Positions 1 through 13,617 of a stretch of 64,000 nt of DNA are shown one piece after another. Positions within the stretch are counted from its first letter, which is position 1, and each line of letters begins with the position of its first letter. The translations under genes were made by a program, and so were the position numbers. This DNA comes from Epiperipatus broadwayi (lineage: Eukaryota; Onychophora; Udeonychophora; Euonychophora; Peripatidae). Below the pieces are notes generated by a model. That model searched no databases, was not told the origin of the DNA, and saw nothing but the letters and a program-made list of their open reading frames with translations. The DNA lies in the NCBI GenBank assembly GCA_028023455.1, contig JAQFVV010000030.1, positions 2,744,501 to 2,808,500 of the forward strand. Direction: 5' to 3'.

Positions 1-238
1 AAATGCATATGCTAACAACATATTAGATCAACAAATTAGTTTTGGCAAGATCTGCAGTAATGTTCTTTTTAATTGCTAATGTGTTTGCTTTCTGGTCTAT
101 AACTATTAGAAATTTTTTTCCAAATATATAATTGTGGAATTTTTTGCTTCCTGTCATTCTCACCAATACTTTCTTATTAATATGTATGTGTGTTCTATCC
201 GCACTTACGACTGTGCCAATGTTATAACTGCAAATCAT
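1..238 (-). pseudogene. Gypsy-like RNase H remnant
   Basis: A 71-codon open stretch on the minus strand carries KKFHNYIFGKKFLIVIDQKA, which matches the pattern at the start of the RNase H domain of Gypsy-type polyproteins (a K-F-x-x-Y-x-x-G-x-x-F-x-x-x-x-D core, normally followed by H and a leucine). The expected DHK/DHQ is DQK here, so a catalytic-region residue looks altered. No RT or integrase is recognisable beside it, and the window edge cuts the downstream side. It is a short, dead polyprotein piece. The family call rests on one motif block, so another RT-bearing LTR clade (for example BEL) is possible. Confidence 0.45.
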
Positions 239-280
239 ACTGTGCGGTCAGCAAATAATGTTCACTACTGTTCAACTGCG

Positions 281-430
281 TATGCTCTCCAACGAATGCT
301 CTGAATATTCTCTGTATTCTCTGCAATGGATGCTCTCCAAACGAATGGTCTGCACTGAATGCTCTGCCATGGATGCTCTCCAATGAATGGTCTGCAAGTG
401 GATGTTCTCCAAACGAATGGTCTGCAACAA
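281..430. repeat. Imperfect minisatellite, about 30-44 bp units
   Basis: Units built on GGATGCTCTCCAAACGAATG followed by GTCTGCA recur at about 282, 327, 371 and 400 with small changes and spacers. The block is richer in GC than its surroundings. A 60-codon reading frame through it (373-555) is explained by the repeat and resembles no known protein. Confidence 0.6.
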
Positions 431-3400
431 TCTATTTCTACAGTTCGCTAAAGTTCAATTCCCATGATGTTCTTTCAGGCTGGCTGCTACAAAACGCTTC
501 ACAATGTGCCTACTTTAGCCCCAGTCCAGTGTATCTGTACACGAATTCTTCATAGTAAGCACTGCGACTGCCATCAGCTATCTCCTACTGGAATTGAACA
601 GTAACTCTACTGTAGATGCACTCCATACTGTCTGCTACTCGCTACTGCACGACTGCTCTCTATGTTACACTGCTTGATGTTACCCAGTCTTCTTATCGCT
701 CTCTGACAACTGCAATGATCAATCAATGCACTGACCAATAAGGTAATGTCTCTTATCTAGAAACATTTGTAATTAGCAAATATTTCTAGGAATTGTCGAT
801 CGCCATTACGTCAATGCACTAATTAAATTCCTCAGCTATCAGAGCGCGATCTAAAAACAGCCTTACAAATAAATTCTAGTTTTTTCTGGAGTGCACAAAA
901 TGTCTGCCATTTTACAAATCACTACAATGTGATAATGCTCAAGCTTATTTAATGCAATGATCAAAAAGCTATAAGTCTTTCCATGTTATCTCAGTTGCAG
1001 TATTAGAACACTATCTCAATTGGAGATACATCACATGTAAGGATTAACTTTCTCATAATCATAATAATCCAAATTCACTATCCTATTTTTTTTGTTTTTA
1101 AAAAGCTATTAACTTTTATGTCTGTTTTACTCTTTTTAAAAAAACAATCTATAAAATAATTCCACTATTTCTGATCTACAGAGAACAAAATCTTTCGAAA
1201 ATGTGATTAGATCCAGGCCAGCTCTAACCTTTGCCTTAATTGGATGAATACTTTTAGCATTAGTCTTGAAATTTAAAAATTCTAATTTTTTGAATTTATA
1301 TTTTTGAAACTAAACATTATATCAGCTTTACATAAATTCTGAAATAGTTTTATTGTAAGTTCATGGAGAAGGAAATTGTCTAACCATGGCAGACCTCCTA
1401 GAATGCTTCCTACCAGTTGATATGCTCGAACCATTACAACCCCAATTATTAATCTATTACCCTTACACAAGTCTTATGAATAACAATAGTCTAGTTTTTC
1501 ACAGTCTCTTCCTTTCAGGTATGCAAGCATATAATTTTAAGATCAATTTTTGATAAAACTTTCCTTCTGCAAGACACATCATGCTTTATTGGTGGTGCAT
1601 TTATATTATTTGTTAATTCTAATATTTCATTTTACAACAGGAATATTAGTTAAGGGATTCTATCTAATTTTATTGAAATGAGAATGATTTACAGATTAGT
1701 GGAAATTCTGATTATTAAGTTGTTGGTGATCATTTATAATATTTCACTTTATTAAAAAAAATGAGGATATTTTTTTGTGAATTGATGTGTCATCATTTTG
1801 GCTAAGGGATACAATTGTGTATTTCAATTTTTAACTCATCTTTCCAACAGCTTATTATGGACAAAGACTAATAAAAGTAAAAATATTTTTTTCTTTCTGA
1901 TGTTTGCTTCAAATTCTAATAAAGGTGCGTTATTTCCTTGGAAATTAGTAATGTATTGTTGGTTCTGATTCAACTTTTTCTTATTGTTCTTATTTATTTC
2001 AGACTTTGTCTTTTATATCATAGGCATTGTCAACCATCAGTTGAGTTCATATGCACTTGGTAGTCAATGGTAAAAATTGGGTTGCCATTATTTTTCCCTT
2101 ATGACTTCCTTTTAATGCTTTAATCTCATTAGCCCTATCCTTCCTATAGCTGGATTTATATTTACAATAAATATGCTTTTTCCATTTGATCTATTTTTCC
2201 ATAGTTTCTTCATTTAGCATTTTAAGATTTGTGCTATATTTAACTGTAACTTCCATTACACTGATAGTATTTTTTAACAAATTTGCTAGATTTTTCCTAT
2301 TTTATTATTAATACTACCATTCAGTTTTATAGTAGTAGTACTGATTTCCATATTACCAACAATTACTTATATTGTTTGACCAGCTGTCATTTCTGGTAGT
2401 ATAGTTTATGTCAGGTGATGTTTCTGGGTACATTAAAAACCTTAATCTTAGGTTGTGATCTGCCATTTCTCAATGACTTTTCCAAGAATGTTCCAAATTG
2501 ACAAGAATTAGTCAACTAATCAGTTTTTTGATGAAATACAAAGGCCTTTCTCTCTCTCTCTCTCTCTTTTTCAGATTGGAAGCATAACATTATACTATTA
2601 TTAATAGCTTTTGGATAAAAATAACCAATTAACTATTCTAGAGATTTTCATAAGACAGTTATCAAGTTTGTTTTGATGCAGTTTTATGCTTGTAACATTT
2701 CATATGAAGTTAAGGCATATATTCTAACTAATGTTAACCAAACTCCATCTTTTCTGAGGATCAATTCCTTTTGAGTGATGTGTCAAATTCTTCCATTGAT
2801 CAAAATTTTGCCATTTTGTTTTTTTCTAGCTAATTTATGCAATTAAAGTTCTATTTCTTTTCTTAAATTTATCTTCAATATCAATAATAGTCAGGATATT
2901 GTATGGTTATTTTTTGGTGTTTGGCATTCTACTATGAAAGAAGATTGCCGAGAGAAAAGTATATTTTATAAAATTTATTGAATAAATAAGATTTATTATT
3001 TTTATTGTAATTACTCTGATAATCAAAGAAAAAGATGTACAAGTAGATTTTTTTAAGATAAAAAATGTAAATAACTGTAATTAGAGAAGAAAGAAAGTAT
3101 GCTATTTCTCCTACCTCCTAATTAAATATGGCCAATCAGAAGTCAATCACCAATATAAACTTAATGAATGAAAAAAGAACAAAATTACGAGATTGTATAT
3201 AATTAAACATTGTTTAAATTTTGTAACGTGTTCATTCATTTTGATTGATTAAATTATGTTAGTCCACAAACAAAAGTGAATGCTCTATTAAAGATAATAT
3301 AACACTACGTATTGTATATAAGTTATGATTAATATTGTATATTAATTATAATGAAGATAAGCTTTGTAGGGAGTTAAATTCCTGAATAAATAAAGAAAAA

Positions 3401-4324
3401 AGTGTGAATAGGTAGTTGCACGATGAAATCAGACCAGTGGTATAAAAAGGTGACCCTGAGAACTTTGAGAATTCCTTCTTTGCTTCATTAAGATTGTTTG
3501 TGAATTCTGAAAAATCAAAGTGCTGTATTCTTTATTGAGTGGTGTATTGCAGAGAAAGTTACAGAAAGATGTATAAAAATGTTTTACCATGTGTTTGCTT
3601 TTACCTGTGGGTATAATGCAAACCAGATGCACTGCTAAACAGATATTGTTGCTGATACTTTCTTACTATCCTAAAGTTGAGAGGACATCTTGATTTTAAA
3701 TGCCATGCTGACATAAAACCAGGACACTAGAAAGCTAATAAGAAACCAACCCTACAACCAAACCTAATGGATCCCATATATTACAAATAAGAAACTCATG
3801 ACCATGGTTAACACCTATTTTACCAATCATTAAATCAATCAAAGAAATAATAGGTAAGACTAATGAGAACTTTATACCTAACTTTAATGTTTATCTGAAC
3901 TAATAAAATATGAACCTGTAATGAACTAAAATGTCAGATGAATTAAACTTTATTATTGCTAATAAAATTTGTAATTGAAAACATGTGTTCTATATTTATT
4001 TTATGTAATGTTATATCTATGTATTAATATTTAATGATCTTAGTAGGGTAGTAATAAATAATTCTGTATTTATAGTGTGTACTTACTTGTTTATTAAATC
4101 TATTTGGTAATTTAGATTGAGCAATCTTTATTATTTAGATTCCTCCATGTTGGAATGCTAATACACATAATTAATTTATTAAATCTTCAAAAATAGAAAT
4201 CCGATAAAAAAATACTGTAATTAGAAGAAACAGAGAATTATTCCATCTTTATTAATTAACCTTGCGATAATGTGTTCGGTAGAGCGATTCACTGAATGCT
4301 AGCAACCGAAACAAATTAAAGCTG
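431..4324. other. AT-rich sequence without recognisable genes
   Basis: About 3.9 kb of AT-rich sequence with only short, low-complexity reading frames. A (TC)n run lies at about 2549-2566. From 431 to 720 the base composition is more balanced and may be the edge of an old transposon. No domain, tRNA arm or long terminal repeat was recognised. Confidence 0.5.
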
Positions 4325-4412
4325 TCACTAGTTATAGTTTCTCTTTTATATCATATCTTACTCAGGGTTCACTAGTTATAGTTTCTCTTTTATATCATAT
4401 CTTACTCAGGGT
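4325..4412. repeat. 44-bp tandem duplication
   Basis: Two copies, identical by eye, of a 44-base unit beginning TCACTAGTTATAGTTTCTC lie head to tail at 4325 and 4369. Flanking sequence is unique. It belongs to the set of two-copy duplications found across this window. Confidence 0.85.
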
Positions 4413-7400
4413 TTGATTGACCAGAGAATATAATTCCATTTTCCTCTATATTTATTAAATTAAAAACAAGGCAGTGATTTGGTCATATCACAAATGTTAA
4501 TCTGTAATCCTTACTTGTATGCATAATATATATATGATTCAAAATCCCTTTAGCAACCGAGATCTATATAAATATAAAAAAAATAACAGATAAACCATTA
4601 CTGTACTGCTCACTGCTTCTCTGTGGGTTATTTTGTGTAGAGAGATTGGATAAATTAATCGAACCTCATATTCTAAATGACAACACTGGTATTTTATATA
4701 TGTATGGATTATTTTTAAGTTCAATATTAAAATCTTACTACCCATGTGTTCTTTATTTAATGGTGACTGAACTAATGTTACTTAGTTATATTTCACAGCT
4801 AACTCAAGGGCACTTAAAATTATATAAAACATATGTTCATGCTTTGACTCCATCAAGCCACATTTATAAGCATTGAAGTTGATTTTCAGTTTTAAGAGCC
4901 AATTCTTATAAACCGAGTAAAAAATTATGCAGTAAGGGAGAACAACAAAGAAAGTACCAATAGACTACTAGTATTGCTAGCTTAGCATTATATCTATAAA
5001 ACACTAACTGTCAAGGTGAGTGGTATTTGTACTACATTAGAAATAGACACAGAATGTGATTAATATTCAATTATTATTTTTATAAATAAGTTAATGGAAG
5101 TGATTGACCACCAACTATATAACTTTAAAAGCAAATCACTTTATTTTAGACAAAAAAATATCACCTAACAAAATTTACCCTTTTCCCCATTACATATGAT
5201 AAATATTCCTCCACCAAACATGAATAATAAGAATGCAAATAAAATATTAATAACACAATAATATAAAACAAACAAACAAACAAAAACAACTGCATGTATA
5301 ATTTTACTCCAATAGAATTCCATTTCTGCCATTATTTGGCTATGATTTAAACTAGTCTTTTTTATATTTAATTAATAGTATATCCCATTCTCTTTCTTCA
5401 TTTGCCTTTCAGATCTAGATATCTGTGTTTGTGAATCAGTATATATACACACATATACAGATGTGTCGTTTACATACATTAATAAATAAAAATAACAGAA
5501 CAAAAGTTCATAATTTGTCATAAAATTAATATTACAAGAAAAATTTAAAAAAAAAAAAAATACGAATTGAAATAATGTAAATGCAAATTGTTTACCTTAT
5601 TTCCCAAGAATATAACTTAAAATAAGTAAGCTCACTGATATATGTGTAAGTTTAAGGTCTTTCTTATTCTTCATTATATTCTAAGCAAACTTTCAGGCAT
5701 TGGCAACTTTTCATTATTCTTTTAGAAAGAACTCCGTTTAGCAAACCGATGCTCTTGCATCATACAGATGGTCATAGAATCAACACAAAACATGGTTACT
5801 GTGGATAAAAAGTCTGGTACCCTCAGGTGTTCTTTACTTCATAGTATTTAGTATCTTGCATATAAAATCATCCATGATATATATTTTGTAGCACACAGAA
5901 TACTTATTATAATAATTTCTATTTCTAATCAAATGCCATAGTTAACTCTTTCCAAATTTCATGTCACTTAAGGTTTAATTTTTTTTTTCCATTCATTGTA
6001 AAACAACACTTAAGGTAAACTCCAGATGAAGAATACAGAAGTGGATTAACTTTTATTAATCTGAGTACAGTTAGCATCCAGAAATAAAATCCACTTCAGG
6101 ATTTCACAATATATGCTATATTTTGTTCAAAACTTTCTCTCACATACATCATACATTGCTTACGTTTTCTGTACTAAATTTAGAATAGAATATCTATTGA
6201 TTATTGAATGGCAAATCTATACTACTTTTAAACAAGCACACACACACACACATATATATATACATAAGAGTGGTCCCAACCTATTAAAAACAAAGAGGGT
6301 TTGAAACAAAACATACTTAATTAAAAGTTATTAGCTGGCTGAAAAAAACAAAAAAGACCACACACCTTCTAATGTATAGCAGATATTAATTCTAATGAAT
6401 ATCAAGCAATATAGAAAGATGTGGGGGTAGATAACTCTTTAAATATTGTAGGTGGGAGACTTCCAGTCATATCCCTATTAATAATTCAACTTCATATGCT
6501 AATAACATCAGTAATATCTTCACCAGCACCAGAAGACAGTATTCACAAGGATCATGAAGAAAGCAGCAGTAAACAAAGAAACATTACCTGCCCACTGACA
6601 AGTCATCAACTGATTGCCTAGAGAATGAACAGACATCAAATGGGTTACCAATTCCCAAGATCCAGGAATTTTCCGAATCTAGAAGGAACCAGTCTTCTTA
6701 TCATCTGAGTACCCATATATTAAAGAATAGCTACCTACATGGACTATCAGTTTCATGTAGAACTCATTTTTTACTGAAAGAATTGATGATGCAGTCTATA
6801 ATCATCAATAATAATTATGTAAGTCGGGATCTATAGGTCCATCACTATAATTTTTAATTGTAATAAAATCTAGATGCTGATCCCTAGACCTACTAACTAA
6901 AGGACTGGATGATTGACTGGTGTTCAGGTGAATTTTATCTATAAAATATTAAATGCTCACACTAGTACAGGGCAAATTTATATTTTATTGTTATTGGTAA
7001 ATTAACTTAATTGTTATTTGTTATTCAGTATGACTAACTAAACCACTTGTATGAATGACTATTGCACCCCGTAATGCCAAGGTGGGACTTCATACCCAAA
7101 GGTGACAGTCAGTAAATCGTGACACAATTGCCATAGATAAAAGTAGATAAATTGAAGACTTGGTCAACAGAATGGATATATCAAATTAATCATGAATTAT
7201 GTTGTTAAGCTAAGTGAATGTTTAGAGTGGGTAGTGAATGAGCATACTATATGGGATTGAAGGTTAGGGGATAATCACATTTTATGAATCAAATGAAAAA
7301 TACACAGAATTACCAGGACATCAATTTGATTTGTGATAAATGATTGTAAGTCACCCATAATGGAATAAAGTTGTTAATGATTTATTTTATTTAATTAGAA

Positions 7401-7417
7401 ATTTGTATATGTTTCCT
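4413..7417. other. AT-rich sequence with simple repeats
   Basis: An (AAAC)n run lies at about 5275-5286 and a (CA)n-(TA)n microsatellite at about 6236-6263. Frames at 4646-4876 and 6421-6621 are short, lack recognisable domains and have no splice or promoter context. The 6421-6830 segment is less AT-rich and may be an unrecognised transposon remnant. Confidence 0.45.
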
Positions 7418-7720
7418 CATTTATCCAACTTTCCATTGTCCATGCCACATCATTTACCTAACTTTCCATTAGTCATGCCATATCATTTATCCAACTTTCC
7501 ATTGCCCATTCTATATCATTTATCCAAATTTCCATTAGCCAGGCCATATCATTTATCTATCTTTCCATTAGCCATGCTATATCATTTTTCAACATTTCCA
7601 TTATCGATGCTGTACTACACTCATAACTCAGTTGTAAATATTTTTAGTTATATCAAACTTATGGTAATCATCACCCAGCTTATTAGAATTATGAATATAA
7701 CTGCAGAGTTTGAATATTAA
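7403..7720 (+). repeat. 33-bp minisatellite with open frame encoding 11-residue repeats
   Basis: From 7418 to about 7615 six units of exactly 33 bases are arrayed, on a pattern CATTTATCCAACTTTCCATT then 13 more bases. Because 33 is a multiple of three, one frame stays open and would give a 105-residue product with six 11-residue repeats of the form YHLSNFPLxMP. Units differ from one another by a few bases. No signal peptide, family domain or clear promoter was found, so translation is unproven. The simplest reading is a minisatellite that happens to be open. A secreted or structural repeat protein exon is a weaker alternative. Confidence 0.7.
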
Positions 7721-8550
7721 TATGTAACAGAAATATGACCACAATGTTGAGGACTTAAAGAGCAACCATATGGTGATTATATGTATCACAGTTGAACTCA
7801 GCATGCTATCAAATGTGATACATTTATATCTGGTAAACTTTAGAGACTCAAACTCATATCACATCTCAATATACAAATAAAATGAGTGGCACAAAGAGCC
7901 ATTCTGTTTTGTTCCATTCCAATTAATGACCAATTATTGTGGCTAGATACTGTTCAACTGCATAGGTAGGAATCTGGTCTCATACATAATAGATTGTTTT
8001 ATTACAAATGGTGCAGCCAATTGTATCATATTGTTGCATTGTAAAATTGATATAATGATCAATTGCGAGTTCAAAACCATAAATATCATGCCTCTACAAA
8101 CAACACTACCATATAATAACCTTGAACCCAGGAGAATATTTCATCCAAAGTTAAACCTAGAAGTAGTACTTTTTTCATCACTTGAAAAAATTAAAATTAG
8201 GATAATTTAATGAATACCAAATTCAAAGAAATTAAAACATTGCAATAATATGGTAGCTAAATTGACTTAATGTGCAACATGTGGAAAACAAGTAAATTAG
8301 GAACTAAAAAATAATAAAATAGCTAGTAGTTGGAGAATTAATTGGAAATAAAAATAAAGTGCATAATAATAGTCTTAAATGCTGGATGATTAGGAAATAC
8401 ACACTAGCTTATAGTAGGCATATAAAGACAGGGAAACCTCTGTGATATTGAACAAGTATTACTGTTAAAAAAAGTAGTTCATTATAAAACTAGTAAATCT
8501 AGAAAAAGGTCAAAATATTTGTAAAGGATAACAAGAAGGAAATACAGATT
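7616..8550. other. AT-rich sequence upstream of Gypsy gag
   Basis: No gene recognised. This stretch is where the 5' LTR and leader of the adjacent Gypsy-like element would be expected. I could not find a repeated partner elsewhere in the window that would define an LTR. Confidence 0.4.
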
Positions 8551-10230
8551 AATGGATATAGAAAGTGATCAAGAGATCAGAGAGGAGTTAGAAGAGAAGG
8601 ATAGTCAAAAACCCTATAAAAAAGACAGAAGCATCCATTTCAAAGAATATAGTGGAACAGGATGATGAGATATTCTGGGGGATTAAATCTGAAATGGACC
8701 AGCCTCAAAAAAAAGTAATAGTAATGAAAAAGCCAAGAGAGGACAGTGTAAGGGTGGATGAAAACCTCATGCACCAGATTATGAGAGTGATGCAACAAAT
8801 GTTTAACAAACAAATAAAGCAAGTTAGACTAAATGAAGATAGATCTTGCTGGATTGAAATTAGGGATGGGACAGTGAAGTCAGATATGGCCAAACTGACC
8901 ATCAGTTTAGAAAATAAATGGATAAACAGAATAACAAAATGAAAACAGAATTCATAAGGCTGAGTAATGAAACTTTAGAATTGAGGGTTGAAGTCAAGGA
9001 TATGAAGGAAAAAATTGAAAAAATGGACTGCAAACGTGAAAATAGAATGATGGAAATGGAAAGATCCCTAGAAGGTCAGCCTAATAATGAAGTTGTGGAA
9101 ATTAAATTAGTGTCTGAGAGTCTAAGCCTCAATATGAAGAAGAGACAAGAACAACAGGAATCACAAGTGAATAGGGAAATAGAGAAAGTAGATCCAAAAA
9201 TAAGGTTGTGGAAATCATACAAAATAATAGGATGACAAATATAGAAAAAAAAAATGAAGTTAATGGAGGGGGATAATCAGAGACTAATACAAGTTGTGAT
9301 TGGAAATAAGAAATCTCATGAAATAATGAGGATCTCAAAATGATGACCAAGAATCAAAATGACTTACAGGCCCAAATAAAGGATCTAAAAGAATCAATCA
9401 ACCAGCATATTAGGATCCTAGAGGATAGGTTAATAAAAAGAACCAGAGAAATACTGGAAGCAATAACCCAATGAAATTCACAGGGTAAATGATCACAAGA
9501 AAAAGGTCACTCATGGGACAATTTAGATACTCTCATTACAAGGATCTTAAGCCAAGAAAGGGATCATAATAAGATAGCTCCCACAACTGGAATTTAGAAA
9601 GGGGGAAATGACCCTCCTACAATATGTAAATTCAAATAAAGACCCTGATCAAAAGAAAGAAGCCCCAGCAAGTTTGAGAACCAATAGGAAATTATTATGA
9701 CTCAAGAGTCAGTCCAATATGAGGAAGGCATAGTGAACTCAGTCAATGAGTTTAAGTTGAAGGTATTCAAAGGTTTACTCACTGAAACCCCTACTGAACA
9801 TCTTAGGAGCCTGTACCTCTTGATAAACCAGAACCTATCAGAAGGGGAGACCATTGTGGCCATTTTCAGGATGCACTAGCACAGTGGGAGTCACTGTTTC
9901 AGGCACTCAACCTATGAGGATTACAAATCCCTAGTAATAAAGAGTTTATGGAATGAAAATAGACCAGAAACATTACTATATCAGATAATGCAAGAGAAGT
10001 ACTGTAATACACCAGCAGAGACATTGGTGTAATTCTTTAGAAAACAGATAGCCAGGTTAAAATCACTGGATATTTACCCACTAAGTGAAAGGCAAATCAT
10101 TTGCACAATTTGTCATAACCTTACCCTGAAGATCAAGCAATCATTAATATGCACCAATATTAGTAGCATTGAGCAGCTGGCAGAATTACTTAATAGTATT
10201 GATATCAATAACTAAAACATGAATAGTAAA
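8551..10230 (+). pseudogene. Gypsy-like gag, decayed (element A)
   Basis: A gag reading starts at the ATG at 8551 (MDIESDQEIREEL) and continues through frameshifted open pieces at 8652-8942, 8918-9235 and 9697-9879. The 8.9-9.4 kb part is rich in K, E, R and M with heptad spacing, suggesting a coiled coil. The 9.7-10.2 kb part carries the capsid-like region ending LSERQIICTICHNL. A similar block (SEKQII, RHNL) occurs in the minus-strand gag at 62.8 kb, so the two belong to related elements. Gag would form the particle that packages the retrotransposon RNA. At least three frameshifts and several stops show it is dead. It is followed by protease and RT remnants in the same orientation. Confidence 0.6.
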
Positions 10231-10336
10231 TTCAACAAAAAGAGAAAGAAATCCCCATTAATGCCATTAACTAGAAAAGAAAAAACAGCAAAAAACACCA
10301 AAAATGGAAAGAAAATGGTGAGAAACATACCAACAA

Positions 10337-10420
10337 TAGAATGACATCAATGGCCAACAACTGCAGGGTCCCCAATAGTAGAATGACATCAATGGCCAAC
10401 AACTGCAGGGTCCAAAATGT
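10337..10420. repeat. 42-bp tandem duplication in Gypsy A
   Basis: A 42-base unit beginning TAGAATGACATCAATGGCCA is repeated at 10337 and 10379 with almost no change. It sits in the gag-to-protease linker and so arose after, or together with, element decay. Confidence 0.85.
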
Positions 10421-10639
10421 ACATTCAAGATCCCCAATACAATACCAAAGCCATCTACCTCAGGAATAAATAAAATCCCAATTAAAAGCAGTAGCACAAC
10501 AAACTAAATGGATGCTTGAGAGATTGTTCCTCATCTCTCAAGTAACCACATTAAATAAGGGGAACAACAAAAACTTTAATCAGGGAAATCATCAATATGA
10601 CATATTCATGGGAAGAGAGAACATCTTTCTATGCTCAAC

Positions 10640-11555
10640 AAAGTTGCCCCATAATAGACATATTGATTGAGGATTTGCCTACCAGAATGCTAAAAGCCAG
10701 ATATCAGTGGTATCAAGTCCTTTACAATAAAATTACATGAAAATATCCTGACATTAAAGTCCTATCACTGAGGTCAGTCCAAGTGACCATGGCCAACAAC
10801 AGGAAGGCCAGACTGGCCCCAAAGCAAATCTGAATAGAGGTAAAAGTTGGCCAAGCAATATTCTATCATGTTGTTTCTTATCTTAGATGACCTCATTCAT
10901 GTAGCCAAATTTAAGGACAGACTACCTACACATGATTAACTGTCTAGATGATTTCCTTAATAAAGTAGTCAAGGTAGGCAAAGAGGTCTTAGAAATGCCA
11001 CTGCTATTGAGATATGACCTACCTAAAATTGATTGCATATGATCAAATATCTCTGAGGCACTCATGCAAGCAAAGATCACCAAATTCAATTTGTTTGGTG
11101 GTGATGCCAAGAGCAAGTTAAGGTCCATACTTGATAAATTCAATAGAATACTTTCTGAAGTGCCAGGAGTGATAGAGGGTTTTCAACAATGCATCAAATT
11201 ATTTAATGACCAGCCACTTTAATCCAAGTCATATCCCATACCATACCAATATCATGAGGAAATAATCAAACAAATCCATAAGATGCTTGAGTGGGAAGTT
11301 ATTTCCAAATGCTTTTCACTGCACTGCAATATTATAGAGACAGTAAAAAAGAAAAATGTGTTGATGAGATTTTGTCTGGATGCGATGCAACTAAACAGAA
11401 TTACCATTTCTGGCAAGAATATACTATACCATCCATACACAAGCTCTTCGTGAGATTTGGAAATGAAGAAAGTATTCTCTACTTTCAACTTAATATCTAG
11501 CTATTGGCAGATAGAACTTCACCCAGAGAATTGCTAATACACTGCTTTTAAATTA
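10640..11555 (+). pseudogene. Gypsy-like protease and truncated RT (element A)
   Basis: Reading from about 10657 gives ILIEDLPTRML, then in a shifted frame DISGIKS, the flanks of a retropepsin active site. The catalytic D-[ST]-G-A itself is not present, apparently removed by a small deletion and frameshift. The protease tail continues to about 11000. From 11228 the start of a reverse transcriptase is visible (SYPIPYQY, then LEWEVISK), and the block STFNLISSYWQIELHPENC ends at 11555. The YxDD box, RNase H and integrase are missing. The same RT blocks occur in the element at 13.6 kb, so these are two separate copies of related elements. Confidence 0.65.
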
Positions 11556-12408
11556 TTTCTATAAATTTAATCTTTCTCATATGCTCTAACTTTCTTTAAC
11601 CTTGGTGCAGTCATTTATTTATTACTTGATTTTATATGTGTGCTTTTATTATTAATATGCCAACCTCAAGCAAACTGGCGAGCTTAATTTATAAAGATCT
11701 TTTCTGTCATTTTTTAAGTAAACCTTCATGAAGCAAGATTATTAACATCCCTATTTAAAACAATGCATTATTAATTAATACATTTACCAGATTGTTTTTT
11801 TTTACGAATCAACATTTTTGGTTCATTTTTAGTATAACAATTTGTTATTTGCTTAACTCTGGATTTTCTACCTGGGGTGAATCCAGAACTTAGGCTAATT
11901 AATGCTTTGAAATTTTAAAATATTATTGATTCATTTCTGAAAAGGTGACCTACTAGTGGTTTTCTATAACTGCTAGCTTTTATTTTTCCATACTCTTAAA
12001 ATATTAAATACAGTACTTAAATATTCCAGTTATAAAATCAATGAAGGTGGGATTGATTTATTTTAAATAGCATAAAAGGGATGGGGGTAAATCTTAATGT
12101 TTCTTTTACTAGGTAAAATCTTAACGTATATTTTATTTAGGGAAATCTCTCTCCATATATATAACTGCATAGCATATTATCTGTATAAATTATGGCATTC
12201 AAACTAGGGTCATTTATTTTAAAGTAGTAAATCATATTTCATGTTGTTAGTGACATTCATTCGTACTGCGTTGCTGACATTCGGCTTATCTTTATGACTA
12301 TATACGTGTGCTTCTTAATTTGGGAGTTATGACACGTTCGAACCCATAGATTTCTTCTCATGCCTTGTCCTGAGAAGTTAATCTTCCCAGGACCATTTAT
12401 TTTGTATA
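11556..12408. other. AT-rich spacer after truncated Gypsy A
   Basis: No recognisable gene or repeat boundary. Gypsy A homology stops at about 11555 without an LTR. Confidence 0.4.
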
Positions 12409-12590
12409 ACAAGGCCTCTGTGGTGATTCCCATAAGTCTGGCAATGCTATGCCTATCCACTTTCTTCATATAAAAGGACCTCTGGCTGTGATTCCCTAAG
12501 TCTGGCACACGCTATGCCTGTCCATTTTCTTCGTACAAAAAGGCCTGCACATTGGCGATGTCCGTGGCATGCCTGTCCACTTCATCTTTC
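12409..12590. repeat. About 63-bp imperfect tandem repeat, three units
   Basis: Three diverged units share AAGGCCTCTGTGGTGATTCC, AAGTCTGGCA, CTATGCCT and TCCACTTTCTTC in the same order, at about 12409, 12471 and 12536. The block is less AT-rich than its surroundings. A minus-strand frame of 83 codons (12257-12508) crosses it but resembles nothing known. Confidence 0.65.
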
Positions 12591-12835
12591 ATCCAGAAGC
12601 ATGACTTTTCCTGTTATATCTTGGTTATAATGTCAGCACTGCAAACTTCGTATATTTATTTCTTTTGCTTATGACCTAATTTTATAGCTGTAATAATATT
12701 AAAATTGTACTCTGCTCAAAATATATATAAATGCCAACTATTACTAGTGTTATTAATTAAATTTATTTTAATCTTATACAATCCCACCATCGTAACTTAT
12801 TTCTGTATTTAAGAGTATCTTTATGACTTGAGGAA

Positions 12836-12949
12836 AATAAAGTGTTCTTCTTACCAGCGCTAATTAAAAGAAGTTTCATTAAGTATTTTGTCAATAAAGT
12901 GTTCTTCTTACCAGCACTAATTAAAAGAAGTTTCATTATGTATTTTGTC
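12836..12949. repeat. 57-bp tandem duplication
   Basis: Two nearly identical units containing GTGTTCTTCTTACCAGC and TAAAAGAAGTTTCATTA lie head to tail with a 57-base period. The only visible changes are single substitutions. Confidence 0.85.
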
Positions 12950-13617
12950 ATATAATCAAATGTGTTTTCAAATGTATTTTATTTATTTTCACGACTGTAA
13001 TGGCATGAAAATAGTTTGTACTATATCTGTAATGAATCTCGGAATGCTCCCAGAGATAATGTTAGTCACCATGTTTCAGAACCGTATCTAAAAGCATTAA
13101 TAGCAATTTTGTGTAAATTCTTTCTAATAATAGATTGGAATCTTAATATTGGACCCACCAAAGATGTGTGCTTATTTATAATATATTATTTAGCTAATAA
13201 AGAGCATATGAGAAATAATAGTGTGAATGACACTATGTAATCATCTACCGCTTGCTCATTCACGCACACACTAATGTTTGCAATTAATTTATAAATGTAT
13301 GTAAACAATTTGTCATTACATTAAACTATATTTTTATTGGCTAACTTATTTGAGTAGTTTGAATTCCTCTTTTCTCCACTTCCAAACATACAGCCATGCT
13401 TATATATTTAGTTTAATCATAGTAATAGATGTCTCATTGTTTTCTCCAATTTGCTAGTAGGTCAGATTAAGAATATATTCTCATGTGCCATCACTATTAT
13501 GTTATCCATTAGGTGTTGATCTGGGGCTTAGAGAGTGGGTTCGAATCCAGGCTGGTCCTTGAACTAAATCTCAGGCTTGACTGGGTTTGAAGTACATTTT
13601 GTGAGTTCCAGCTCATG
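12950..13617. other. Unassigned sequence before Gypsy B
   Basis: No gene recognised. A pol III B-box-like GGGTTCGAATCC lies at 13537-13548, but without tRNA arms or an A box. Confidence 0.4.

Noticed and set aside
23-238. Host gene at the window start
   Set aside because: The motif matches retroelement RNase H and lacks any splice or start context.
7418-7615. CRISPR-like regular repeats
   Set aside because: Units are contiguous without spacers, variable, and in a eukaryotic context. It is a minisatellite.
13537-13548. Perfect pol III B box GGGTTCGAATCC
   Set aside because: No pairing T-stem, no A box at the right distance and no tail. Probably chance or an unreadable SINE remnant.
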